In this document: positions 14,560-22,227 of the stretch, in pieces
How positions within the stretch are numbered: position 1 is the stretch's first letter
How the letters are laid out: every line of letters begins with the position of its first letter
Assembly: GCA_031279675.1 (NCBI GenBank)
Contig: JAITIB010000099.1
Span: 1-22,439, forward strand
Reading direction: 5' to 3'
DNA from: Puniceicoccales bacterium
GTDB lineage: Bacteria > Verrucomicrobiota > Verrucomicrobiia > Opitutales > UBA953
DNA length: 22,439 nucleotides
Program-made: the position numbers and the translations under genes
Notes under the pieces: generated by a model
What the model was told of the DNA's origin: nothing
The model's input: only the letters and a program-made list of their open reading frames with translations
Databases searched by the model: none

Positions 14560-15783
14560 ATGTCCGCACTTGTTACCGATTCGGGGCGTTATGCCGCCCG
14601 GGGCGTTTCCGCCAGCAAGCACGAGGTTCATGCCGCGGTTGACCGGCTTGACCGCGGGCTTTTCCCCGGTGCGTTTTGCAAGCTCACGCCCGACCACCTC
14701 ACCGGCGATCCCGCGTTGTGCAACGTGACGCATGGCGATGGCGCGGGGACGAAGTCGTTGCTTGCCTACTTGTGGTGGCGCGAAACGGGCGACGCGTCGG
14801 TCTTCCGTGGCATTGCCCAGGACAGCATCGTGATGAACCTTGACGATTTGCTGTGCGTGGGCGTCACGGGGCGCATTTTGTTCTCGAACACAATCAACCG
14901 CAACGCGCGCAACGTCCCGGGCGAGGTGCTTGCCGAGCTCATCAATGGCACGGAGGACTTTCTCGCGCTGCTTCGTTCCCACGGCGTGGATGCCCACGGT
15001 GGCGGCGGCGAGACCGCCGATGTGGGCGATCTTACGCCGACATTGACCGTGGATTCTTGCGCGACCGCGGTCCTTGCGCGTTCCAGTGTGGTTGACGCTT
15101 CCCGCATCGCGCCGGGCCTTGCCATTGTCGGCCTCGCCTCGGGCGGTCCCGCCGCCTCTTATGAGATTGGGGGCGAAAACAGCGGCATTGGCTCCAACGG
15201 CCTCACGAGTGCGCGCCATGAATTGCTGTGCCGTCATTATGCGGAGAAATATCCGGAGACGCGCGACCCGCGCACGGCGGAGGATCTTGTTTATTGCGGG
15301 CCTTTCCGGCTTGGCGACAGGCTCGCGGGTTCGCCCCTGAGTGTCGGGCAGGCGTTGTTGAGCCCGACGCGGACGTATGCGCCTGTGGTGTTGCGTCTTT
15401 TGCGCGAGTTTGGTCCCGGGCGCATCCGGGGGCTGATTCATTGTTCCGGGGGCGCTCAAACGAAGTGCCTGCGTTTTGGAACCAATGTTCATTTCATAAA
15501 GGACAACCTGATGCCGGTGCCGCCTGTTTTCCGGGAAATTCAGGCGGCCAGTGGAACGGATGCGCACGAGATGCACCGGGTTTACAACATGGGGCACCGG
15601 ATGGAGGTGTATTGTTCCGTGGGCGATGCCGGTGGCGTCGTGTCCGTGGCGGACTCATTTGGGATAAAGGCGCAGGTCATCGGGCGCACGGAATGCTCAA
15701 CACTGCGCGGAGGGAAGGGCAATCACCTGACACTTGTGCCGGCCTCTGGCGAGCGCCTCGTCTATGGTGCCGCCGGTGCGTGA
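14560..15783 (+). CDS. purM: PurM-like phosphoribosylformylglycinamidine cyclo-ligase (AIR synthase), divergent long form
   Basis: A 407-residue PurM-superfamily ATP-grasp-like enzyme, expected to close FGAM to aminoimidazole ribotide. Landmarks are YAARGVSASKHEVH near 11, HGDGAGTKS at 58-66, QDSIVMNLDDLLCVG near 87, GGGGETADVGD at 147-157 and a C-terminal IHCSGGAQTKCLRF segment. It is clearly longer and more divergent than classical PurM (about 345 residues), resembling the form common in Bacteroidota and Verrucomicrobiota. AAGGGG about 10 nt upstream overlaps the prs end, and only 3 bp separate the genes, so translational coupling is likely. The last 22 bp overlap the convergent waaA. A paralogous PurM-fold enzyme cannot be fully excluded. 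Confidence 0.87.
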   Translation: MSALVTDSGRYAARGVSASKHEVHAAVDRLDRGLFPGAFCKLTPDHLTGDPALCNVTHGDGAGTKSLLAYLWWRETGDASVFRGIAQDSIVMNLDDLLCVGVTGRILFSNTINRNARNVPGEVLAELINGTEDFLALLRSHGVDAHGGGGETADVGDLTPTLTVDSCATAVLARSSVVDASRIAPGLAIVGLASGGPAASYEIGGENSGIGSNGLTSARHELLCRHYAEKYPETRDPRTAEDLVYCGPFRLGDRLAGSPLSVGQALLSPTRTYAPVVLRLLREFGPGRIRGLIHCSGGAQTKCLRFGTNVHFIKDNLMPVPPVFREIQAASGTDAHEMHRVYNMGHRMEVYCSVGDAGGVVSVADSFGIKAQVIGRTECSTLRGGKGNHLTLVPASGERLVYGAAGA

Positions 15784-17102
15784 GCCGGAGGCGCGGCGGC
15801 TTCCCGGAACCGGTTCAAGAGCGCGAGTGTGCGTTGGGTGGCGCCTTGGTTTGCGGTGTGCCACTGTCGCGCCTTGCGCGCGAGCTCGTCCCGCCGCGGG
15901 GCGTTGTCGGCAAGCATCAACAGGGCATTCGTGGCCGCGGTGGCGTCGGGGACGCGGAGGGCGGCGCGGGCTTTTTCCAGCCCGCCGCAGATTTCGCGAA
16001 AATTGGACATGTGCGGGCCGTAAACCATGGGCACTCCCTGCGCGGCGCATTCGATGGGGGTTTGGCCGCCATTGTTGGGAGGAAGGCTTTTTCCGATGAA
16101 TGCCAGTGTGGCTTGCGAGGTGATCCTGCCGAGTTCTCCCGTGGTGTCGGCGACGCACACGTCGGCGGGATGCGGTGGCCCCGCAGGGTGCTGCGTGCGC
16201 AAAAACCAGCTCCAGGGTGTGTGCGCAAGCATCGCCGTGATTTCGCCGCGCCGTTCGGCGTGGCGGGGCACGATGAGGAGGCGGAGCGGGATGCCGCGCT
16301 TGCGCGCCTGGCGGAGCGTTTCGAGCAACATTTCCTCCTCCCCGGGCCAGGTGGAGGAGCCGAGGAGCACGGGCGCGCCGGGCGCATCCCCGAACCCGAG
16401 GCTGCGCCGCAGTTCCGCGCCGCCGTCGCGCGCGGGGTTGCCGCAGGATGGCGTCACGGCGTCAAATTTAAGATTGCCCGTGAGGGTTATTTTTTCGGCG
16501 GGGACACCGAGGCGCTTGAACCGCCGCATGTCCGCGCGGGTGGCGGCGCCGATGTGGGCGAGTGTGTCGAGTTGCTGGCGGGCGATGCGGGGGCAGCGCG
16601 CGTAACGCCGGAAGCTGCGGTCGGAAAGACGGGCGTTGATGAGCACGATGGGGACGCGGTGGCGGCGTGCCTGGGCGAGGTGTTCCGGCCAGAGCTCACT
16701 CTCCATGAGAACCGCCAGATCGGGCCGGATGCGCCTCCAGGCGCGGTGACTGAACGGCCAGAAGTCTATGGGGAAAATGCCCGTGGCGCATGTGAACGCG
16801 GCGGACTTCTCCCGGGCAATGGCGTAGCCGGTGCTGGTTGTCGTGGTGAGGACGCTCTCGCAGGTGGCGTCCGCGGCGAGCATTTTGAGAAGGGGGACGA
16901 GCGCGTTGACTTCGCCGACGGAGACCGCCTGCAGCCAGACGCGCTGCTTGCCGACGGGCTTTGGAGGGAGGGGGGCGATGGCCCCGAGGCGGTGCGCGAA
17001 ATCCCGCGCGTAGCCGCCACGACGGAGCATCCGTAGGAGATGGCGGGGGAAGAGGACGAGAAATACCGGCAGGAACGCCGCGCGGTAAATCCAGAGCATC
17101 AT
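15762..17102 (-). CDS. waaA: 3-deoxy-D-manno-octulosonic acid (Kdo) transferase
   Basis: A 446-residue GT-B glycosyltransferase that adds Kdo from CMP-Kdo to lipid A precursors at the inner membrane, implying an LPS-bearing cell. An N-terminal hydrophobic anchor (about 3-20) is followed by WLQAVSVGEVNA with Glu64, the catalytic-type acid. Further landmarks are MESELWPE near 133, NARLSDRS at 156-163, TGNLKFD near 208, SSTWPGEEE near 249 and GKSLPPNNGGQTPIE near 337 in the C-terminal sugar-nucleotide lobe. The start at 17102 has a second ATG immediately after. It lies 13 bp after rpmE on the same strand and overlaps the purM 3' end by 22 bp. How many Kdo residues it adds cannot be told. Confidence 0.93.
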   Translation of the reverse strand: MMLWIYRAAFLPVFLVLFPRHLLRMLRRGGYARDFAHRLGAIAPLPPKPVGKQRVWLQAVSVGEVNALVPLLKMLAADATCESVLTTTTSTGYAIAREKSAAFTCATGIFPIDFWPFSHRAWRRIRPDLAVLMESELWPEHLAQARRHRVPIVLINARLSDRSFRRYARCPRIARQQLDTLAHIGAATRADMRRFKRLGVPAEKITLTGNLKFDAVTPSCGNPARDGGAELRRSLGFGDAPGAPVLLGSSTWPGEEEMLLETLRQARKRGIPLRLLIVPRHAERRGEITAMLAHTPWSWFLRTQHPAGPPHPADVCVADTTGELGRITSQATLAFIGKSLPPNNGGQTPIECAAQGVPMVYGPHMSNFREICGGLEKARAALRVPDATAATNALLMLADNAPRRDELARKARQWHTANQGATQRTLALLNRFREAAAPPAHAPAAP

Positions 17103-17115
17103 GCGGCGGAACGCG

Positions 17116-17364
17116 TCAGGCGCGGCGACGGCTGAACTTGCTCTGGAATTTCTCGACGCGCCCGGCGCTGTCCACGAAGCGTTTTTCGCCCGTGTAGGCG
17201 GGATGGGAATCGGCGGTCACCTCGCGGGCGAAGACAAAGTATTCAACCCCGTCAATCGTCTCCGTTTCCTTGGAACGCAGCGTGGAGCGGGTGAGAAACT
17301 TGCGCCCGGTCGAGACATCGCGGAAACACACAGGGTGGAGGGTGGGATGGATTTCTTTTTTCAC
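17116..17364 (-). CDS. rpmE: 50S ribosomal protein L31, type B (zinc-free)
   Basis: An 82-residue L31 of the C-minus type, which lacks the CxxC zinc-binding pairs of the zinc form. It keeps KKEIHP, FRDVSTG, FLTRSTL and the conserved DSHPAYTGEKRFVDSAGRVEKF segment split across 52-73. The start codon is GTG (17364-17362), not ATG. Only one Cys (13) is present. It follows rpmJ by 36 bp and precedes waaA by 13 bp, suggesting one transcript. In other bacteria zinc-free L31 is induced under zinc limitation by Zur; no clear Zur box is visible here. Confidence 0.95.
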   Translation of the reverse strand: MKKEIHPTLHPVCFRDVSTGRKFLTRSTLRSKETETIDGVEYFVFAREVTADSHPAYTGEKRFVDSAGRVEKFQSKFSRRRA

Positions 17365-17400
17365 GGCTGGAAAATTCTGGTGCGTTGGCAGGAGTGCGCC

Positions 17401-17526
17401 TCAACCTTGCCGGGCTTTGTAGCGCGGGTGCGTTTTGTTGATGACGTAGATACGGCCTTTGCGGCGCACCACCTGACAGTTCGGGTGGCGTCTTTTGAGT
17501 GATTTGAGGGACGGGCTAACTTTCAT
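17401..17526 (-). CDS. rpmJ: 50S ribosomal protein L36, zinc-free (YkgO-like) type
   Basis: A 41-residue protein: MKVSPSLKSLKRRHPNC, QVVRRKGRIYVI, then NKTHPRYKARQG. It aligns over its full length with the YkgO-like class of L36. It has a single Cys (17) instead of the C-X2-C...C-X4-H ribbon, so it should not bind zinc. Stop at 17401-17403, start ATG at 17526-17524, no visible Shine-Dalgarno. It lies between an FAD oxidoreductase gene (57 bp upstream) and rpmE (36 bp downstream), all on the minus strand. Confidence 0.95.
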   Translation of the reverse strand: MKVSPSLKSLKRRHPNCQVVRRKGRIYVINKTHPRYKARQG

Positions 17527-17583
17527 GATCGTCGGCGTTGGTTGTTAAAAGAGGGCGGCATGGAAAGAAATCGCCCGGGCGTG

Positions 17584-18726
17584 TCAACGGATTTCCATTT
17601 GTTTCCCGACACCATGATTTTTGCGGGACTGTGGCGTCGGGTTTTTCCCCGCGCCACCGCCTTTGGCGAGATTCCACGCGCGGATGAGGTCGAAGCGCGA
17701 GGGCAGGGGTGTTTTGTCGATCAACCAGTCCGCGAGGTGGGCGGCGCAAGCCGGTCCCCAGAACGTGCCCTTGGGGCCGAGTCCGCCGAGAAGGTGAAGC
17801 CACGGGTGTTGCGGGTGCGTGCCGCAAAAGGGCTGGTTGCCGAGCACGCAAGGGCGCACGCCGGCGCGGTGGGCGGCGGGCTGAATCCGGACGGGGGGTG
17901 TGAAAAACCTTTGCAATCGCTCGCACAAGGCGGGGGCGGCCTCCGGGCTTGGCTCGTTGTCGAGCTGCCTCCATTCCCACGTTGAGCCGGAGCGCCAGCG
18001 CCCGCCGCCGAGCGGGATGGCCCAGCCACCGCAGTTCAGGATCCAGGGCAGCGTCTCGACGGAAGTGTCGCAGTCAATGATTTCCCCCTTGGCGGGTTGC
18101 CAGGGAAGCCAGCTCCAGCAGGGCTCAAGGCCGGCCTTGTAGCCGTTGCAAAAAATGACCCCCTTGCGGGCGTGCAGGCCGTTCCAGTGGACGCCCCCTC
18201 CGGTGCCGTCCGGGCGCAAGTCCGCGAAACTCACCCTGCCGCTGGCGAGCGCGCCCTGTGCCCGCAGCCATGCCGCCTCAAGATCGAGCAGCAGCGGCAA
18301 ATCCACCCACCCGCCGCCGTTGATGACAAAGCTCCCGTGCCTGTCCGCAATCGCCTCGGAGACGGCGCCCGGCGTGTCGTCGCGCGCCATCAGTCCGGCG
18401 TATTCCCGGCCTTGGGCACGGCGGGCCTTGAGCGCGCGTTCTTCCGGGGATTCGTAGAGCCTGCGGATGGGCATGGGGGTGAAGACCGGGCGCCTGTGTT
18501 GCGCAGTGACGCGGGAGAGGAGCTGCCTGGATTTTTCCAGCAACCCCGGGGTGCCTTCGGCCATGCTCAGGCGCATACCGGTCACCGGGTTGAGCAGGCC
18601 GGCGGCGACGCGCGACGAGGAGTCCCGCTGATCGTCGTCAACAACGAGCAGGCGGCATCCGCGCTCGATGAGTGTGCGCGCCAGAAAAGTCCCCGCCACA
18701 CCCTGGCCGACAATGAGAAAGTCCAT
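17584..18726 (-). CDS. FAD-dependent oxidoreductase (DAO/DadA-like family)
   Basis: A 380-residue flavoprotein. The N-terminus is a dinucleotide-binding Rossmann motif, VGQGVAG (G7-x-G9-x2-G12), and strand 2 ends in Asp30. Next come SSRVAAGLLNPVTGMR (38-52), the signature of a DAO subgroup, and a C-terminal GGLGPKGTFWGP segment that should close over the isoalloxazine ring. The likely reaction is oxidation of an amine or amino-acid type substrate; the substrate is unknown. It may resemble the C-terminal FAD domain of MnmC, but no methyltransferase domain is present. The start at 18726 puts the Rossmann strand at the N-terminus; 18747 adds seven residues. It heads a minus-strand run with rpmJ, rpmE and waaA and is divergent from the MerR gene. 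Confidence 0.88.
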   Translation of the reverse strand: MDFLIVGQGVAGTFLARTLIERGCRLLVVDDDQRDSSSRVAAGLLNPVTGMRLSMAEGTPGLLEKSRQLLSRVTAQHRRPVFTPMPIRRLYESPEERALKARRAQGREYAGLMARDDTPGAVSEAIADRHGSFVINGGGWVDLPLLLDLEAAWLRAQGALASGRVSFADLRPDGTGGGVHWNGLHARKGVIFCNGYKAGLEPCWSWLPWQPAKGEIIDCDTSVETLPWILNCGGWAIPLGGGRWRSGSTWEWRQLDNEPSPEAAPALCERLQRFFTPPVRIQPAAHRAGVRPCVLGNQPFCGTHPQHPWLHLLGGLGPKGTFWGPACAAHLADWLIDKTPLPSRFDLIRAWNLAKGGGAGKNPTPQSRKNHGVGKQMEIR

Positions 18727-18924
18727 GTGCGTGAATGTGGCAGTCATGCGGACGGGGGGGCTTGGACGGGCGGGTTGGTGGTGGCGCACATGGTGTGTTT
18801 CTCAATGCCGCCCATTCCCCCGAAGACAAAGGAAAAAACGCCTCCGTGCGGGCGCATCGCGAAAGCCAGCCCGTCGCACGTGTCGCGAACGCGCGAATCA
18901 GGGCTGTAATCATCCGCCAAAAAA

Positions 18925-18975
18925 GTTTCATGAAACATATTGACACTTGCGCTGTCACATTCCACTGTCGCGCAA
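18925..18975 (+). promoter_or_regulatory. Candidate operator/promoter region upstream of the MerR gene
   Basis: Three dyads are packed into about 50 bp of the otherwise plain 286-bp divergent region. GTTTCATGAAAC (18925-18936) is a perfect 12-bp palindrome. TGACA-N7-TGTCA spans 18941-18957 and overlaps a consensus TTGACA at 18940-18945. TTGCGC (18947-18952) pairs with GCGCAA (18970-18975) across 17 bases. MerR regulators usually bind a dyad inside a long promoter spacer, so this is a plausible autoregulatory site. No convincing -10 was found, so the promoter call is weak. Confidence 0.4.
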
Positions 18976-19012
18976 ATTGATTCACCAACCAAGCTCATTT
19001 CCCGCATCCGCC

Positions 19013-19423
19013 ATGCATTCCAGCAAGACCGGCACAAAATTCACAATGGAAGAACTCGCCACACTCGCGGCCTGTCCGCGGCGCACCGTGCGCTATTACG
19101 TGCAGAGCGGCCTGCTTGAGCCGCCCGAGGGCGCCGGGCGCGCCGCGCACTATACCGGCGTCCATCTCGCCGCGCTGCTGCAAATCAAAAAACTCGCAGC
19201 TGGCGGCGTCTCCCTCGAACGCATCCGCGAGATCCTTCGCGGTGGCGACGTTCCCGTCCCGCCGCGCAACCGGCGCCCCGGCGAAGTCGAGGTGCGCAGC
19301 CACATCTTCATCGCACCCGGCATCGAACTCCAAATCGCATCCGACGACACCCGCGCCACTCCGGAGCAAATCCGCGCCTTTGCGCGCGCCGCCGCCGATG
19401 CCGCGCAGAGGATTTTTTCCTGA
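19013..19423 (+). CDS. MerR family transcriptional regulator
   Basis: A 136-residue protein with an N-terminal MerR winged helix-turn-helix (about 10-78): FTMEELATLAACPRRTVRYY, then QSGLLEPPEG and HLAALLQIKKL followed by VSLERIREIL. The tail after residue 80 is short and proline/arginine-rich, ending in a small helical segment. It is shorter than metal- or drug-sensing MerR effector domains, and its only Cys (21) is in the DNA-binding part, so it probably does not sense metals through Cys. The VIT/VWA gene starts 37 bp downstream on the same strand, making it the likely target and partner. Dyads upstream suggest autoregulation. An alternative start at 19046 would shorten the N-terminus. Confidence 0.9.
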   Translation: MHSSKTGTKFTMEELATLAACPRRTVRYYVQSGLLEPPEGAGRAAHYTGVHLAALLQIKKLAAGGVSLERIREILRGGDVPVPPRNRRPGEVEVRSHIFIAPGIELQIASDDTRATPEQIRAFARAAADAAQRIFS

Positions 19424-19460
19424 AAAGTCATTTCAACAACCACGTCATTCAACACCACCC

Positions 19461-21737
19461 ATGAACATGAACAGACAACACAACACCACGACAACAACCT
19501 CCATTGGCCGTATCGGCCTCGAAACCTGGCACGGCCCGGCGCCTGTGCTCCAGGGCGTCCGCGTGCGCGGGCGGCTCGACGGGCTGTTGCTCGAAACATC
19601 CGTGCGCCAGCAATACCGCAACACGGGTGAGCGAGACATCGAGGCCGTCTATACCTTCCCGCTTGCATCCGGCGCGCGCCTGACGGGGATGGATGTCACG
19701 CTTGGCGGGAAACGCTTGAGCGGCGCCGTCATCCAAAATCAGGAAGCCCGCCAGCGTTATGAGGATGCCATTGACGTCGGCGACAGCCCCGTGTTGGTCA
19801 ATCAGACCGGCACCGGCCTGCATACCGCCAATCTCGGCAATCTGCGGCCTGGCGAAGACGCCACGCTTGAGGTGCGCTACGCCCAACTGCTGTGCCACGA
19901 ACAGGGCCGTGTGCGGCTGGTGCTCCCCACCGTCGTCGCCCCTCGCTACGGCGATGCCCATGCCCAAGGCAAACTCGCCGCGCATGAAACAACAGACCCC
20001 GACCTTGCCGCGCATTACCCGCTGGAGCTGGAAATTGAGCTCGCGGGCGAAGTGGCCGCCGCCACGTCCGTCACCTCGCCCACACATGCCATTTCGGTTG
20101 GCGCAAACGATGACGGCACCGGGCGCATCGTGAAACTGGCACCTGACGCCGCGCTCGACCGTGACTTTGTGCTCGTGCTCGACGGTCTGGCTGGAAAATC
20201 GTTTGCCATCCTGACGCCGGAGCCTTCACCGGAGGGATCTCCCGAGACGCCCGGTGCCGCCGGAAACCGTTGCGCCATGCTTGCCAGTTTCCATCCGGAG
20301 CTGCCCGTTTCGCGCGAACCGCTGTTTTTGAAAATCCTCCTCGACTGTTCCGGCTCGATGGCTGGCGACAGCATCCGCGCCGCCCGTGTTGCGCTCCACG
20401 CCATCTTTGCCGAACTCAACCCGGCGGACCACGTTTCCTTCAGCCGTTTCGGCGACAGTGTCGAGCACACCGATAACGCCGTGCTGCCCGCCACGCCCCG
20501 CAACCTCAAGCGCCTTGCCGCGTCCGCCACACGCGCCGATGCCGATCTTGGCGGCACCGAGATGCGAGCGGCCCTGCTCTCCGTGTTCAACGATGTCGCC
20601 TGTCCGTCCGACGCCACCGGGGCGCCCGCGCCATCCGTGCTCCTCATCACCGATGGCGAGGTGTGGGACGTGGCTGCCATCCTTGCCAGCGCGCGCAAGT
20701 CCGGCCACCGCGTGTTTGCCGTTGGCATCGGCTCCGCCCCCGCGGAGAACCTCCTGCGCACCCTTGCCGAGCAAACTGGCGGCGCGTGCGAATTTGCCAC
20801 ACCCAACGAAGACGCCGCCGCCGCCATCGTCCGCATGTTCCGCCGGATGCGCTCCGTCGGTGCCGGTGAAGTGCGCGTGGACTGGGGCGTGAAACCATTG
20901 TGGCAATCCACCCTGCCCAAACGCGTTTATGGCAGTGAAACGCTGCACGTTTTCGCGCAATTTGAAACGCCACCGCAACGCCCGCCATGCCTGCGCTGGA
21001 ACATCGATGGAACAGGGCATTGCCTCGCCGCCACAACGCTTCGCACCGCGCCCGCGGCGCCCCCGCCCGGGCCGACGATCACGCGGCTCGCCGGAGCCCG
21101 CCGCATGGACGAGACACCCGACTCCGCAATACGGACAGCGCTTGCTCTGCGCTATCAACTGGTGAGCGAGCACACGAGCCTCTTCCTCGTCCACGTGCGC
21201 GAATCCGGCGACAAGGCCGGAACCTTGCCAGCGTTGAGGCAGGTTTCACAAATGCTCGCAGTCGGCTGGGGCGGCACAGGCAGCGTGCTCAACTTGTTTG
21301 CTGATATGGACAGGATGGTACGCCACGATGGACCCTCGAAGTGGAGAGTCCCCGCTTGCAAAGCCCCCCTTCCCCCGCCCCCGCCATCTTGCAAAAAGCG
21401 GGCCGTTTCATCGCCACTTCCTGCCGCTGCGCCGGACGCTGTCCGGGTCTTGGAACGTTTTGACGCCATCGTATTGCAAGGCAACGACTTTGCCGGTGCC
21501 ATCGCCATTCTTAAAAAGGATGGCGGCGAGATCGGCAAACGGGTTGAGCAACTGGAGTCCATGCTGAAACTCCCCAACGGGCAAATTTGGGCGGTGCTTC
21601 TGCACTGGCTCGCCAAGCAAAGGAAAGCCGACTTCACGCCAAGCCCCCAAGCCGCCCGCCTGTTGCGCCATGAGGTGGGCAAGATCGCCCCCGAGATTTG
21701 CAAAACCATTGAGGCATGTCTGCCGGGTTGCTTCTGA
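19461..21737 (+). CDS. VIT and VWA domain protein
   Basis: A 758-residue protein with the architecture of inter-alpha-trypsin inhibitor heavy chains. A VIT domain covers about 20-155, with SVRQQYRNTGERDIEAVYTF split around 47-66 and QEARQRYEDA near 94. A von Willebrand A domain covers about 287-460 with an intact metal site (MIDAS): Asp295, Ser297 and Ser299 in DCSGSM, Thr366 in GGTEM and Asp398 in LITDGE. A beta-rich region and the typical LRYQLVSEHTSLFLVHV strand follow. A proline-rich linker (about 635-645) then leads to a helical C-terminal domain. No signal peptide or membrane helix is seen, so it is probably cytoplasmic. MIDAS VWA domains usually bind a protein ligand through Mg2+. Function unknown; the preceding MerR gene is probably its regulator. 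Confidence 0.92.
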   Translation: MNMNRQHNTTTTTSIGRIGLETWHGPAPVLQGVRVRGRLDGLLLETSVRQQYRNTGERDIEAVYTFPLASGARLTGMDVTLGGKRLSGAVIQNQEARQRYEDAIDVGDSPVLVNQTGTGLHTANLGNLRPGEDATLEVRYAQLLCHEQGRVRLVLPTVVAPRYGDAHAQGKLAAHETTDPDLAAHYPLELEIELAGEVAAATSVTSPTHAISVGANDDGTGRIVKLAPDAALDRDFVLVLDGLAGKSFAILTPEPSPEGSPETPGAAGNRCAMLASFHPELPVSREPLFLKILLDCSGSMAGDSIRAARVALHAIFAELNPADHVSFSRFGDSVEHTDNAVLPATPRNLKRLAASATRADADLGGTEMRAALLSVFNDVACPSDATGAPAPSVLLITDGEVWDVAAILASARKSGHRVFAVGIGSAPAENLLRTLAEQTGGACEFATPNEDAAAAIVRMFRRMRSVGAGEVRVDWGVKPLWQSTLPKRVYGSETLHVFAQFETPPQRPPCLRWNIDGTGHCLAATTLRTAPAAPPPGPTITRLAGARRMDETPDSAIRTALALRYQLVSEHTSLFLVHVRESGDKAGTLPALRQVSQMLAVGWGGTGSVLNLFADMDRMVRHDGPSKWRVPACKAPLPPPPPSCKKRAVSSPLPAAAPDAVRVLERFDAIVLQGNDFAGAIAILKKDGGEIGKRVEQLESMLKLPNGQIWAVLLHWLAKQRKADFTPSPQAARLLRHEVGKIAPEICKTIEACLPGCF

Positions 21738-21836
21738 TCCCGCCGGGGATAACGCAACGGGAGCTGCCGCTTGGAAAAGTAAAACTGCCGGATATGGGGA
21801 AGGCGTAGGGATAGAACGCCTTCCTCATGTTATTTT

Positions 21837-21864
21837 AAAAACTGCTCCCCAGCGCAGCTGGGAG
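21837..21864 (-). terminator. Terminator-like hairpin on the minus strand
   Basis: Read on the minus strand, CCAGC/GCTGG plus one flanking C-G pair forms a 6-bp stem around a 3-nt loop, extended by two pairs past a one-base bulge, and is followed after three bases by TTTTT. It would end a transcript coming from the ppdK side through the 21-bp repeats. No gene is recognised there. Confidence 0.4.
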
Positions 21865-21946
21865 TCTCCCCAGAGCGTTTCCGGGAATCCCCGGAGCGTT
21901 TCCGGGAGTCCCCGATTTCTTTCCGGGAGTCCCCGAAACGGGTGTT
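21860..21946. repeat. 21-bp tandem repeat, about 4 units
   Basis: Four head-to-tail units begin GGGA(G/A)TC (21860, 21883, 21904, 21925); unit lengths are 23, 21, 21 and about 22 bases. The shared core is CCCC-GCGTTTCC-GGGAGTC, with one unit carrying ATTTCTTTCC instead. The sequence differs from the array upstream of thiC, but period and intergenic position are the same. There are no spacers, so it is not CRISPR. Confidence 0.8.
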
Positions 21947-22046
21947 CAAGGGGGCTGGAGTTGGTGTTGGGATTACGTGGGTTTTTGCGGCGCAGCCGCG
22001 GAAGAGAGTAATGTTTTGGAGTGTGGTGTTTGTGTGCGATGATTTT

Positions 22047-22086
22047 CCCGCTAACGCTGTGCCTGCCAGCCTGCGGGGGCTTTTTT
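22047..22086 (+). terminator. Possible Rho-independent terminator or attenuator upstream of ppdK
   Basis: CCCGC (22047-22051) pairs with GCGGG (22073-22077). Inside, GCTG (22056-22059) pairs with CAGC (22067-22070), and six T residues follow three bases after the stem. It lies 310 bp past the VIT/VWA stop and about 140 bp before ppdK, so it could end a long 3' leader or act as an attenuator. The interior loop weakens the call. Confidence 0.35.
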
Positions 22087-22112
22087 CACGGGCACATTCC
22101 GATTCTAACACG

Positions 22113-22140
22113 AACCTTGACAAGGTGCGAAGGTTTGACA
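22113..22140 (+). promoter_or_regulatory. Dyad and duplicated TTGACA upstream of ppdK
   Basis: AACCTT (22113-22118) and AAGGTT (22130-22135) form a 6-bp inverted repeat with 11 bases between. TTGACA occurs at 22117-22122 and again at 22135-22140, 18 bp apart. No good -10 element follows either copy, so this may be a regulator site rather than a core promoter. Confidence 0.3.
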
Positions 22141-22227
22141 CACGGAAGCCGCTTTTTCCGTCGTGCCGCGGCGAGGCAGCAACTGCCGCTTCCCGGTGCG
22201 GCGTTCCTTTTTTTCGATACAAATCCT

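Larger units (their letters stand above)
21738..22227. other. 490-bp non-coding region between the VIT/VWA gene and ppdK
   Basis: No convincing gene is present. The stretch contains a 21-bp tandem repeat (21860-21946), a terminator-like hairpin read on the minus strand (21837-21864), a second on the plus strand (22047-22086) and a dyad with two TTGACA copies at 22113-22140. A short perfect hairpin GCGGC-GCA-GCCGC (21987-21999) has its T-run on the wrong side and is not a terminator. A minus-strand open frame of about 130 codons here is low-complexity and was not called. Confidence 0.7.

Noticed and set aside
13621..15597. Long minus-strand open frame opposite prs and purM
   Set aside because: Antisense shadow with no domain; both plus-strand genes are firm.
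18751..18760. G-run in the divergent region upstream of the FAD oxidoreductase as a phase-variation switch
   Set aside because: Only seven bases, and runs of this length recur across this GC-rich window; only the nine-base tract at 8461 stood out.
21830..22222. 130-codon minus-strand frame in the ppdK upstream region
   Set aside because: Low-complexity, includes the tandem repeats and a terminator-like hairpin, and has no recognisable domain.
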